Of a stretch of 64,000 nucleotides of DNA, positions 46,688-54,088 are shown piece by piece (positions within the stretch are counted from its first letter, which is position 1; every line of letters begins with the position of its first letter). Both the position numbers and the translations under genes were made by a program. The stretch comes from Pantoea rwandensis (GTDB lineage Bacteria; Pseudomonadota; Gammaproteobacteria; Enterobacterales; Enterobacteriaceae): the NCBI RefSeq assembly GCF_000759475.1, contig NZ_CP009454.1:3162001-3226000 (forward strand), in the 5' to 3' direction. Under the pieces are notes generated by a model, which saw only the letters and a list, made by a program, of their open reading frames with translations, made no database searches and was not told the origin of the DNA.

Positions 46688-47772
46688 GGCGCATCCTTGT
46701 GCGGCTCTGCTGCGGTATCAATATTGACTTCAACCGACATGCCGGGACGCAATCCTTCGGTATCGCCGAGGATTTGAATACGTACCGGAATACGCTGTGC
46801 GATCTTCACAAAGTTACCGGTGGCATTGTCTGGTGAAATGGCACTGAATTCTGAACCGGCGGCGGGGGAAATAAATTCAACCCGGCCGTCAAAGCGCTTG
46901 CCGTCCAGCGCATCAACCCGAATCGTCACGGGTAATCCTGGGCGCACACGTGCCAGCTGTGTCTCTTTCAGATTGGCGATCACCCATTTGTTATCCGGCA
47001 CCACTGACGTCAGGCGCGTACCCGCCGTGACATAGGTCCCTTTACGCACCGACAATTGTCCCAGCTGTCCGCTGTCGGGCGCAATAATCCGCGTATTGGC
47101 CAGATCGATATTGGCCAGTTCCAGTGCGGCTTTGGCACTGGCTACATCACCTTCCAGGGAACCGCGATTCACGATGACCGTTTGTAAACTCTGCTGCGAT
47201 ACCGCAACCTGCGCATCTGCCTGGCGAAGTTGCGCTTGTGCCTGCGCGTTAGCGGCACGCGCCGCGTCACGTTCACGCACGGAGAGCGACCCATCGGCCG
47301 CCAGATTTTCTACACGTTTCAGGTCAAGACTGCTTTTCAGCGCCTGGGCTTTGGCATTCTCCAGCGCAGCTTTATTGCTGAGAATATTGGCTTCCGCACT
47401 GCGGCGCTGCTGTTGGTTATTGTTTTGCGCAGCGATTTTCATATCCAGCTGCGCTTGCGCCTGATGCACGCGCTGGCGATAGATCCGATCGTCAATGGTC
47501 ATCAGTAACTGCCCTTTGGTGACCGGTTGTAAATCCACCACATTGACGTCGGTCAGATAGCCGCTGACCTGCGGGCTGATAAAGGTGACCTGCCCGCGCA
47601 CATAGGCATTCTCCGTTGACTGAATCGTGCTGGTAAACGGCCACAGCTGCCAGGCGTATAAAATCACCAATACGCCAACAATCACAATGCCGCTGCCGAA
47701 AGCGATGGAAAGAATGCGTCGGCGGTTGGCGCGTTCGCGCTCCGCAGCCTGAATATCGTCCTGTTGGCTCAT
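46684..47772 (-). CDS. HlyD/EmrA-type membrane fusion protein
   Basis: 362 residues. One N-terminal membrane helix (FGSGIVIVGVLVILYAWQLW) is followed by lipoyl-like and coiled-coil hairpin regions (for example SLDLKRVENLAADGSLSVRE) and a beta-barrel ending in SVEVNIDT. It matches EmrA-type adaptors that link an inner-membrane MFS pump to an outer-membrane channel. Overlaps of 4 bp on both sides (ATGA) show it is coupled with the MFS and OMF genes. Confidence 0.9.
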   Translation of the reverse strand: MSQQDDIQAAERERANRRRILSIAFGSGIVIVGVLVILYAWQLWPFTSTIQSTENAYVRGQVTFISPQVSGYLTDVNVVDLQPVTKGQLLMTIDDRIYRQRVHQAQAQLDMKIAAQNNNQQQRRSAEANILSNKAALENAKAQALKSSLDLKRVENLAADGSLSVRERDAARAANAQAQAQLRQADAQVAVSQQSLQTVIVNRGSLEGDVASAKAALELANIDLANTRIIAPDSGQLGQLSVRKGTYVTAGTRLTSVVPDNKWVIANLKETQLARVRPGLPVTIRVDALDGKRFDGRVEFISPAAGSEFSAISPDNATGNFVKIAQRIPVRIQILGDTEGLRPGMSVEVNIDTAAEPHKDAP

Positions 47773-49448
47773 GAATTCTCCGTCGGGTTTGAAGCTTGCT
47801 GACGCTGTTCTGTCAAATTATGGCGTGCCTGACGCCAGTTGATATAACGCAGCCGCGTCAATCGCCACAGCACCCACATCAGGGTGATCAGCGCCATCGC
47901 GGCAGTCAATAAATAGGTGTCGTTGTAGGCCAGCACGTTAGCCTGTAGTGTGGCCACGGCTTGTAGCTGGCTGCTGCTTTGCGCACTGAGCAGGAAGTTG
48001 TCGGGCAACTGGCTGCTAAATAGCGAACTGTATTGGCTGAGGCGCTCGGTGACATTGGGATCAAGCTGTGACAGCTGATCGCCCAGCAGGCTGGAGTGGT
48101 ACTTCTCCCGCCACGTCTGGAAGGTGCCGAGAATCGCCGAGCCAATTAGCCCGCCCAGATTTTGGCTCATGCCAAACAGCACCACAAAACTCACCAGATT
48201 TTTCGGCTGCGTCACCACACCGCCAATCCCTAACAGCATCGCGGGTGCGAGGAAGAACGCGCTGCTAAAACCGAGTAAAAACTGACTGACATACAAGTTG
48301 TTGCCACGTGTCACTGGGCTGGATTGTGCATCCATGTACGAGGCAATGATCATCACCACCAGCGAAGTGACGATCGGCCAACTGAGATGCGTCGGTTTGA
48401 TGGTCAATGCACTGGCGATCATGCCAAAAATCACCCCAGCGATAATCGCTAAAGCCAAGCCACGCATCTGGTCATTCAGCAGCCCAAGCTGTTGCAGGAA
48501 GCCCACCGCGCCGGTGTTTTGCTCGGCCAACACAATACGCATCATGATCATGACAATGCCCAGTCGCACAATCATGCCGTTGCTGAGCCATCGGGTGTTA
48601 ATCAGTGGATTCGCGCGGTTATGTTCCACCACCACTGCCGCAACAATCAGCACCAACGAAATGGCTAATGAAATACCTAACCACGGCGTGGTAAACCACC
48701 ACTCGATGCGGCCCAGCGATAGCACGCCGCAAAGCAGTGCCATGCCGGGTGCCAGCAGGATAAAGGTGACAAAATCCATCTTCTCAAAGGCCTTGATACG
48801 GTCGCCCGGCGGCAACTTCACCACCAGAACACAACCGAGCGCTATCATCGCCAACCCTAACTCAAACAGATAAAGACCGCGCCACTCTTCCAGCTGGAGC
48901 AATTCGGTAGAGAACAAACGGGCGAGCGGGATCGCCAGCTGGGATGCGGTAATGCCGATCACCAGGGCTTTGAGTCGGTGTTTCGCCGGCCAGGCCTGAA
49001 TTTGGTAATAGATGCCAAGCGAGCTAAGCGCCGCGCCCACCATCCCGTGAGCGGTGCGCACAATAATGGCGGAACTGAGATCGTTGGCCAGGATATGGAA
49101 GAACGCCACGATCACGTAAAGCACGAGAAAAGCTTCGGTGAACAGCCGCAGGCCAAACTGCTGACGAAATTTAACCAGCAGCAGGTTGATGGAAATGTTG
49201 CCCATCACGTAAACAGCCGGCAGCCAGGCAATCTCATTGCTGTAAGCGCCAAAGGTGCCCTGAAGATTGGTGAGATTGGCTGTCACCAGCGCATTACTGA
49301 GCGCGCCGGTGATGGAGATCAGCAGTCCGATAATGCCAAACGCCACGCGCTTTGAGGGCGAGTGGATTGGGGTGGAAGGTGAACCCGGCAGCATCGGTTT
49401 TTCATGAGGCAGCCATTCACGTTGTGCATAAGGATTGCGTTTTGCCAC
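47769..49448 (-). CDS. DHA2-family MFS efflux pump (EmrB-like)
   Basis: 559 residues, 14 membrane helices expected. The first helix region IGLLISITGALSNALVTANL and the following NLQGTFGAYSNEIAWLPAVY are typical of DHA2 (EmrB/FarB-like) drug:proton antiporters. The substrate cannot be read from sequence; fatty acids, phenolics or drugs are possible. It is 2 bp after the marR stop and overlaps the HlyD gene by 4 bp, giving a four-gene marR-MFS-HlyD-OMF operon. Confidence 0.88.
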   Translation of the reverse strand: MAKRNPYAQREWLPHEKPMLPGSPSTPIHSPSKRVAFGIIGLLISITGALSNALVTANLTNLQGTFGAYSNEIAWLPAVYVMGNISINLLLVKFRQQFGLRLFTEAFLVLYVIVAFFHILANDLSSAIIVRTAHGMVGAALSSLGIYYQIQAWPAKHRLKALVIGITASQLAIPLARLFSTELLQLEEWRGLYLFELGLAMIALGCVLVVKLPPGDRIKAFEKMDFVTFILLAPGMALLCGVLSLGRIEWWFTTPWLGISLAISLVLIVAAVVVEHNRANPLINTRWLSNGMIVRLGIVMIMMRIVLAEQNTGAVGFLQQLGLLNDQMRGLALAIIAGVIFGMIASALTIKPTHLSWPIVTSLVVMIIASYMDAQSSPVTRGNNLYVSQFLLGFSSAFFLAPAMLLGIGGVVTQPKNLVSFVVLFGMSQNLGGLIGSAILGTFQTWREKYHSSLLGDQLSQLDPNVTERLSQYSSLFSSQLPDNFLLSAQSSSQLQAVATLQANVLAYNDTYLLTAAMALITLMWVLWRLTRLRYINWRQARHNLTEQRQQASNPTENS

Positions 49449-49450
49449 GA

Positions 49451-49882
49451 TTAGATACTTCCCAATCGAGCCAGCAGCTGTTGCAGCACCTTCTCGGTCA
49501 CCGCCAGCGCGTCAGGATCGATGTCTGCCAGCAACTGCGCGCGCAAGCTGTCTGCCTGGGTTTTCACTTCGGCAAACGCCACGCTGCCCTGCTCAGTCAA
49601 CACCAGCAAGCGTTTACGGCGGTCCTCTTTCGGCTGAACGCGCGCCAGTAACTGCTGTTTAACCAGTCGATCGACCAGTGGCACCACGCTTGCTTCTTCT
49701 AATCCCAACAGTTGCGCCAGCGCTTTCTGGGTCGGCGGCTCCGTGGCCGTGGCCACTGTCGCGATGGCCATCCAGCTGCTCATACTTAAGCCACTCTCTT
49801 TCAGGCGACGATCGACCGCCAGCCGCCATGCATGTGCCGTAAGATGTAATAAACGCGAAAAAGGTTGCGGATAGTCAGTCAA
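49451..49882 (-). CDS. MarR-family transcriptional regulator
   Basis: 143 residues, winged helix-turn-helix. TQKALAQLLGLEEASVVPLV is the recognition-helix area and RLVKQQLLARVQPKEDRRKR the wing, both standard in MarR proteins. It is the first gene of the efflux operon, so it most likely represses the operon and is released by a small aromatic ligand. Overlapping inverted repeats just upstream (49893-49912) are good operator candidates. Confidence 0.9.
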   Translation of the reverse strand: MTDYPQPFSRLLHLTAHAWRLAVDRRLKESGLSMSSWMAIATVATATEPPTQKALAQLLGLEEASVVPLVDRLVKQQLLARVQPKEDRRKRLLVLTEQGSVAFAEVKTQADSLRAQLLADIDPDALAVTEKVLQQLLARLGSI

Positions 49883-49892
49883 AACGTAGTAG

Positions 49893-49912
49893 CCTAATGA
49901 TTAGATACCTAA
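49893..49912 (-). promoter_or_regulatory. Candidate MarR-type operator upstream of the efflux operon
   Basis: Two overlapping inverted repeats, CTAA-TGA-TTAG (49894-49904) and TTAG-ATAC-CTAA (49901-49912), lie 11-30 bp before the marR start. A TTGTCT/TAGGCT pair on the minus strand could be the promoter they cover. Confidence 0.55.
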
Positions 49913-50056
49913 CTAGACAAGTGCGTTATTATAAACAAAGTGTCAGCCTGATGAAAAGTTTGCTTACATTAGCACTGTAGTTCGCGCGCCTTAGCCCTTC
50001 CACTTTGTTCTCAAACTGATACAGTCTGCGTTAAAGCCTATTCCTGTACAGCTATT

Positions 50057-50163
50057 TTGTATAAGTTTCCCGTCAGTCAAATTTATCAACTAATTGATAA
50101 AAAACAATAAGCACAAATTCCTTAAAAATATCATTGTACAAGTTAAGCTTCATTGTATAAGTT
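50057..50163 (+). promoter_or_regulatory. Three TTGTAyAAGTT repeats and a sigma-70-like promoter
   Basis: The 11-mer TTGTA(T/C)AAGTT occurs at 50057-50067, 50134-50144 and 50153-50163. The last two, 19 bp apart, contain a plausible promoter: TTGTAC (50134-50139), 16 bp, TATAAG (50156-50161). E. coli ymgB/ariR-type operons are controlled by the MerR-like BluR and its relative MlrA recognises ATTGTACA-type sequences, so a related regulator could bind here; this is inference. Confidence 0.55.
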
Positions 50164-50167
50164 TACT

Positions 50168-50262
50168 TCCCGTGAGCCAGCGACTGGCTCCGTAACGAAT
50201 GATGCACTTTGCGTCGCCTCTGAAGGTGTTTTTGGATTTCCACCTTCAGAGGTGTCTTTTTT
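50168..50262 (+). ncRNA. Candidate small RNA (or attenuated leader) upstream of ariR
   Basis: From the predicted start near 50168 to the terminator at 50262 is about 95 nt with no sensible reading frame. It would fold into GAGCCAG-CGA-CTGGCTC (50174-50190), a single-stranded linker, and a 12-bp terminator hairpin ending in a U-run. This is the size and architecture of an Hfq-type small RNA. The alternative is a terminated 5' leader of ariR. Confidence 0.5.
50217..50262 (+). terminator. Strong intrinsic terminator 1 upstream of ariR
   Basis: CCTCTGAAGGTG (50217-50228) pairs perfectly with CACCTTCAGAGG (50241-50252) across a 12-base loop; GTC and six T residues follow. Confidence 0.85.
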
Positions 50263-50284
50263 GCGTTGGTTGATGAGTTTGGGT

Positions 50285-50314
50285 CTTACGCGCCTGTCCG
50301 CGCGTAAGTTTTTT
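50285..50314 (+). terminator. Strong intrinsic terminator 2 upstream of ariR
   Basis: CTTACGCGC-CTGTCC-GCGCGTAAG is a perfect 9-bp stem followed directly by six T residues. It lies 55 bp before the ariR start and is the second terminator in 100 bp. Confidence 0.85.
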
Positions 50315-50368
50315 CATCATGGAACTGAAGGCCAGGTTGCCATCAGACCGATCTGAAGGGCTTCATAC

Positions 50369-50626
50369 ATGCAAAACGCCGCCACCAGCAGTGACGCTAT
50401 CGCTGACTATTTTAAACTCGCCGGTAACAGCGACAGCACCGAGATGGAAGTTTTCGGGCAGATCATCGCTGAAATCCTGCAAGCCGGCATGCCGGTCACC
50501 AATAAAGCCATCATCGCTTCGCTGATTAATCGCCTTGAGATGGAAAGTGATGTGATCCAACTGGATATTTATCGTCATCTTCTCGAACTGGTGGTTAACA
50601 AAACGCCTGACGATCTCTCGGTGTAA
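50369..50626 (+). CDS. ariR: YmgB/AriR-family biofilm and acid-response regulator
   Basis: 85 residues, mostly helical. ADYFKLAGNSDSTEMEVFGQ and ASLINRLEMESDVIQLDIYR match the YmgB (AriR) family. In E. coli small proteins of the ycgZ-ymgABC operon are made under blue-light or cold control and act on the Rcs phosphorelay, biofilm and acid resistance. GAAGGG is 8 bases before the ATG. The gene lies behind two tandem terminators, so its own expression may need read-through or a promoter in the short gap. The exact paralogue is uncertain. Confidence 0.8.
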   Translation: MQNAATSSDAIADYFKLAGNSDSTEMEVFGQIIAEILQAGMPVTNKAIIASLINRLEMESDVIQLDIYRHLLELVVNKTPDDLSV

Positions 50627-50777
50627 TACCGGATTCCAGGGACGGAATCACTCTCTTCTTCGCTCTCCCGCTAGCTTCATCCCTCAATGCCCGCTAACAT
50701 CATCCGCGTTTAGTGTCCAACTGGTTGCTGCCATGCCGTGACGGTATGCGCAAAATAATAAAAGAGCCTGCACATTT

Positions 50778-52274
50778 ATGAGCCCATCTACAGAACACGC
50801 CCCTGCGGCGAACGATATTACCGTGGGCAGCGTTTTACGCTCGCCTGCGCTGCTTACCCGTGAGTGTCTGGCTGGGGTGATTACCGCTCTGGCACTGATC
50901 CCAGAAGTGATCTCCTTCTCTGTTATAGCGGGTGTCGATCCCAAAGTGAGTCTGGTCGCCTCGGTGGTGCTGTGTCTGACCTTGTCGATTTTAGGTGGAC
51001 GCCCGGCCATGGTCACGGCTGCAGCGGGATCGGTGGCACTGGTGATTGGACCGATGGTGCACGCGCATGGGGTTGAATACATTCTTCCTGCGGTAATCCT
51101 CGGCGGTATTATTCAGATTATTTTTGGTCTTGCCGGGCTGTCCCGCATGATGCGCTACATTCCGCGTTCAGTGATGCTGGGCTTTGTGAATGCGTTGGGC
51201 ATTCTGATTTTCTTCGCGCAGGTTCCCCACGTCTGGGGGCAATCGGGATTAGTGTGGGTGCTGTTTGCCGTGGCTCTGGCGATTGTGCTGCTGTTACCCA
51301 AAATCCTGAAAAGCGTCCCGTCACCGCTGGTCGCCATTGTCGTCGTCACCGGGGTGGCGTTGTTGCTGGGTTATCGCGTGCCTAACGTCGGCGATGAAGG
51401 GCCAATGAGTTCAGGCTTGCCAGGATTCACCACGCTGCTGGTGCCGTTTAATTTACAGACGTTGCTGATTGTCTGGCCTACCGCTTTGAGTATCGCCTTC
51501 GTGGGTTTGATGGAATCTCTGCTCACCGCCAAGCTGGTGGACGATATCACCGACACACCTTCGGGTAAGCGCCGCGAGTCCTGGGCACTGGGCGTCGGTA
51601 ATATTTTGGCCGGTTTTTATGGCGGCATAGCTGGCTGTGCCATGATCGGTCAAACCATTGTTAACGTTGAGCTGGGCAAAGCACGCACGCGCATCTCAAC
51701 CGTTGCGGCAGGTATTGTGCTGCTGCTGCTGGTCACCGGACTGAGTCAGATCATGGCGCAGATTCCTATGGTGGTCCTCGCGGCAATCATGATGGTGGTC
51801 GCGGTGAAAACCGTTAACTGGCACAGCCTGCAACCCGCCACGCTAAAACGTATGCCGTGGTCAGAAACCTCGGTGATGGCCCTGACGGTCGTGGTCACCG
51901 TTTGGACAGGCAACCTGGCGCTCGGCGTGTTAATTGGCGTGATCCTCGCCATGATGCTGTTTGCACGTCGTATTGCCCATGTTATCCATGCTGAACGCAA
52001 GTTAAGCGATGACGGTGAACAGGTCTATTACACGGTACGCGGCCCGCTGTTCTTTGGCAGCAGCAATGATTTGTTCGAACATTTCGATTACGGACACGAT
52101 CCAAAAGTTGTCACCATTGACCTGACGCATGCACAAATCTGGGATGCATCCAGCGTCGCGGCCCTGGATGCCATTGAATACCGCTATCAACGTCACGGTG
52201 CGACAGTCACCGTCATCGGGCTGGATAACCGCAGTAGCGATTTCCGCGATCGCCTGAGCGGCAATTTGGGGTGA
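50778..52274 (+). CDS. SulP-family anion transporter with STAS domain
   Basis: 498 residues. The membrane part (about 10-14 helices) begins LTRECLAGVITALALIPEVI and includes SILGGRPAMVTAAAGSVALV, conserved in SulP transporters. The C-terminal ~100 residues form a STAS domain (VYYTVRGPLFFGSSNDLFEH, then VVTIDLTHAQIWDASSVAAL). Substrates may be sulfate, bicarbonate or dicarboxylates; the sequence does not decide. It is followed by a 12-bp stem terminator. The ribosome site is weak. Confidence 0.9.
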   Translation: MSPSTEHAPAANDITVGSVLRSPALLTRECLAGVITALALIPEVISFSVIAGVDPKVSLVASVVLCLTLSILGGRPAMVTAAAGSVALVIGPMVHAHGVEYILPAVILGGIIQIIFGLAGLSRMMRYIPRSVMLGFVNALGILIFFAQVPHVWGQSGLVWVLFAVALAIVLLLPKILKSVPSPLVAIVVVTGVALLLGYRVPNVGDEGPMSSGLPGFTTLLVPFNLQTLLIVWPTALSIAFVGLMESLLTAKLVDDITDTPSGKRRESWALGVGNILAGFYGGIAGCAMIGQTIVNVELGKARTRISTVAAGIVLLLLVTGLSQIMAQIPMVVLAAIMMVVAVKTVNWHSLQPATLKRMPWSETSVMALTVVVTVWTGNLALGVLIGVILAMMLFARRIAHVIHAERKLSDDGEQVYYTVRGPLFFGSSNDLFEHFDYGHDPKVVTIDLTHAQIWDASSVAALDAIEYRYQRHGATVTVIGLDNRSSDFRDRLSGNLG

Positions 52275-52326
52275 TGATTTCAGTGAAGTGAGTTTGAGTC
52301 ACTTCGTCCAGATTGATTTTTCTCTC

Positions 52327-52359
52327 AGCTGCCATCTCCAACGAGATGGCAGCTTTTTT
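52327..52359 (+). terminator. Intrinsic terminator after the SulP gene
   Basis: AGCTGCCATCTC-CAAC-GAGATGGCAGCT is a perfect 12-bp stem followed by five T residues, about 50 bp after the stop. Confidence 0.92.
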
Positions 52360-52433
52360 ATGGGCTTTCGTCAGCGATATATCGACTACGCTTAGGAAGC
52401 AACGCTCGGTTGCCCAAATAAAGGACGTGATTA

Positions 52434-52604
52434 ATGAAGAGTTTATTCGGTGGAATGCTGATTATCACTTGTCTGGTCTCGCTGATGGGTTGCCAGCAAT
52501 CCGACAGGCCAATTGGGCCTGATGGTCGTCCAAATGTGCCCACAGAGCAGCCTGTTCCGGGCGGCCCGATGAGTAAAGGTCCTGTAGGGCAACCGCAAGC
52601 TTGA
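52434..52604 (+). CDS. Tiny Pro/Gly-rich lipoprotein (56 aa)
   Basis: A 56-residue frame with AAGGA 9 bases before the ATG. MKSLFGGMLIITCLVSLMGC is a lipoprotein signal with lipobox LMGC and the lipidated Cys at residue 20. The mature 37 residues are rich in Pro, Gly and Gln (RPIGPDGRPNVPTEQPVPGG) and probably unfolded. I know no function. The octamer tandem repeat TGAGCAGG starts 22 bp after its stop. The clear signal and ribosome site make it a real gene. Confidence 0.7.
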   Translation: MKSLFGGMLIITCLVSLMGCQQSDRPIGPDGRPNVPTEQPVPGGPMSKGPVGQPQA

Positions 52605-52626
52605 GACTTATCGCGCCCAAAGCAGA

Positions 52627-52728
52627 TGAGCAGGTGAGCAGGTGAGCAGGTGAGCAGGTGAGCAGGTGAGCAGGTGAGCAGGTGAGCAGGTGAGCAGGTG
52701 AGCAGGTGAGCAGGTGAGCAGGTGAGCA
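52627..52728 (+). repeat. TGAGCAGG octamer tandem repeat (about 12.75 copies)
   Basis: Twelve perfect TGAGCAGG units and a partial TGAGCA stand in an uninterrupted row, between the tiny lipoprotein gene and the leuZ element remnant. The unit is not a multiple of three. The repeat is homogeneous, so it is likely a recent, slippage-prone locus. Confidence 0.96.
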
Positions 52729-52794
52729 ATTGTAACGTGCAGTTGATATCGAGGTTAGATATTAGGAATTGATATTATGAAGTAATATCGCAGG

Positions 52795-52930
52795 CACAAA
52801 AAAACCGCCCTTGGGCGGTCACGACATTACTGCATATTGCTTTGATTTTATTTGGTTTTAGCGACTACTAAACATGGTACCCGGGGCGGGACTTGAACCC
52901 GCACAGCCATAAGCCGAGGGATTTTAAATC
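52795..52930. repeat. Left att remnant: duplicated 3' part of tRNA-Leu and its terminator
   Basis: These 136 bases are repeated at 55602-55738 with three differences. The part 52875-52930 is the 3' 56 nt of the tRNA-Leu gene (minus strand, including CCA), broken in the anticodon arm at GATTTAAAAT; 52798-52819 is the tRNA-operon terminator (ACCGCCC-TT-GGGCGGT). This is the scar left by site-specific integration at leuZ. Confidence 0.9.
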
Positions 52931-53060
52931 AGTCGCTTTTGTTATTGATAACATCGTCTTGAACAATATTTTCATAAATAAGCTCAGTAAGCACACTCCA
53001 TCTAATAACGGCTTGCGAGCATTGTTGTCCTGATATTATGAAGCTTTTCCGGCCCTAACT

Positions 53061-53202
53061 GCCGCTTCGCTAGCGTTTGTTTAAAGTCCGCCTATCATCA
53101 AATTGTCACTTCGATTCCCTGTGATGTTGACCACTAGCTCATTGGAAATGTTAGGCACAGTATTGTGCCTGGCCCGGCTGATTGGACTCATCCGGGCTTT
53201 TT
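53061..53202 (+). ncRNA. Candidate structured RNA unit 1 of the leuZ-island terminator array
   Basis: Begins GCCGCTTCGCTAGC, has a TATCAT (possible -10) at 53093, a hairpin AGGCACA-GTAT-TGTGCCT (53153-53170), and ends in a GCCCGG...CCGGGC hairpin with a TTTTTATTTTT tail. Unit 2 (53315-53452) has the same parts in the same order, with similar sequence. No sensible reading frame. Transcription is not proven. Confidence 0.4.
53172..53202 (+). terminator. Array terminator T1
   Basis: GCCCGG (53172-53177) pairs with CCGGGC (53192-53197); TTTTTATTTTT follows. Confidence 0.7.
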
Positions 53203-53314
53203 ATTTTTCCTTTCAGCCGCCAGCCTTACATCCTTTTCCATCTCCAGCATTCCCCCCTTAATAAATCCTTCATTCTCACGATTTCCCAACGATTTTATTC
53301 TGAAAATTATATCC

Positions 53315-53452
53315 GCCGCTTCGCTAGCTTTTACTTAATGCCATCCTATGATCAGAATGTCGCTTCTACTTCCCTGTACTATCGACAAACTCTGATTGAT
53401 CATGATTCGCACCCATTGTGCAGCCCGGACGCCAACACTACCGGGCTTTTTT
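53315..53452 (+). ncRNA. Candidate structured RNA unit 2 (paralogue of unit 1)
   Basis: Starts with the same GCCGCTTCGCTAGC as unit 1, then TATGAT at 53347, a shared TTCCCTGT, a small hairpin GCAC-CCATT-GTGC (53409-53421) and the terminator AGCCCGG...CCGGGCT. The shared layout and the roughly 60% similarity suggest the two units arose by duplication. No good reading frame fits both. Confidence 0.4.
53422..53452 (+). terminator. Array terminator T2
   Basis: AGCCCGG (53422-53428) pairs with CCGGGCT (53441-53447); six T residues follow. Confidence 0.78.
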
Positions 53453-53527
53453 ATGTTGTGAAATCATCACTATCGAAACAGAACGAAATTCGCTACTCCC
53501 CTCAGTAAATTCTTATCATCGATCGTT

Positions 53528-53648
53528 TTGTGATCAACACCTCAATTGTTGCTATTATAGCGACGTGATACACACAGCAAACGTGATGTTTTACGAAAGA
53601 GAATTTCCCATTGAACGAATTTTTACCCGCCTTTGTGCGGGTTTTTTT
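53528..53648 (+). other. Array unit 3: promoter-like pair and terminator T3
   Basis: TTGTGA (53528) - 18 bp - TATTAT (53552) is a promoter-like pair; about 85 nt later ACCCGC-CTTTGT-GCGGGT (53625-53642) with seven T residues closes the unit. The enclosed RNA would be about 85 nt without a useful reading frame. Confidence 0.45.
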
Positions 53649-53736
53649 GTGCCTAAGCGGTATTGATCACATCTTTATCTGTGGCAAAGCGCATGATGCA
53701 TGAAACCAGAAGGTACGATAGTTTCCCCAAAAGATT

Positions 53737-53773
53737 GCCCGCGCTTCATCTCACTCGCAGCGCGGGCTTTTTT
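53737..53773 (+). terminator. Array terminator T4
   Basis: GCCCGCGC (53737-53744) pairs with GCGCGGGC (53760-53767), 15-base loop, six T residues. The 90 bp before it contain TACGAT at 53713 as a weak -10 candidate. Confidence 0.78.
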
Positions 53774-53824
53774 GCGTAAATAGACTAGATTTGAAGTGGT
53801 ACTGTCGAAAACGTGGAGGCGAGA

Positions 53825-53914
53825 ATGCGTTATCTTTTGCTGCCAGGTATCACTACGGTTTTGCTAGTAGTAGTTGTGTTTCTGATGCAAGCACACTGGA
53901 GTCCCATGCTGTGA
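53825..53914 (+). CDS. 29-residue hydrophobic peptide in the leuZ island
   Basis: A 29-codon frame with a strong ribosome site (GGAGGCGAG) before the ATG. It starts MRYLLLPGITTVLLVVVVFL and ends with a short polar tail containing His and Trp. One membrane helix covers residues 3-21. It is the only gene inside a run of intrinsic terminators; T5 follows 58 bp after the stop. Size and composition are like type I toxin peptides or tiny membrane regulators, but no match is recognised and no antisense RNA is clearly visible. Confidence 0.5.
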   Translation: MRYLLLPGITTVLLVVVVFLMQAHWSPML

Positions 53915-53972
53915 TGATTCGACCCATCACGGCAGGCCAAGAAAAACTATAAAAGATTACGCTGAACTCTCC

Positions 53973-54010
53973 GCACAGGCTGAACTCAAGGGCATCCTGT
54001 GCTTTTTTTT
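53973..54010 (+). terminator. Array terminator T5
   Basis: GCACAGG (53973-53979) pairs with CCTGTGC (53996-54002); eight T residues follow. It ends the transcript of the 29-residue peptide gene. Confidence 0.8.
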
Positions 54011-54088
54011 AAGCGTGCGCTGGCTATTTCTAAGGGTAATACTATTCTCAATCGGTTCCCGTTTCCCAATGGGACGCCATCAATTACA

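Noticed and set aside
52627..52728. CRISPR array
   Set aside because: Units are 8 bp with no spacers and there are no cas genes; it is a simple tandem repeat.
52358..52729. A 123-codon minus-strand frame rich in Leu-Thr-Cys-Ser-Pro-Ala-His repeats
   Set aside because: It is the translation of the TGAGCAGG tandem repeat read on the other strand and overlaps the SulP terminator and the tiny lipoprotein gene; no ribosome site or family resemblance.
52875..52930. A second functional tRNA-Leu gene
   Set aside because: Only the 3' 56 nt are present; the sequence diverges in the anticodon arm, so no tRNA can be made. It is an att remnant.
53182..53666. Two overlapping plus-strand frames (108 and 82 codons) in the leuZ island
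   Set aside because: They run straight through three intrinsic terminators, have no ribosome sites and no family-like composition.
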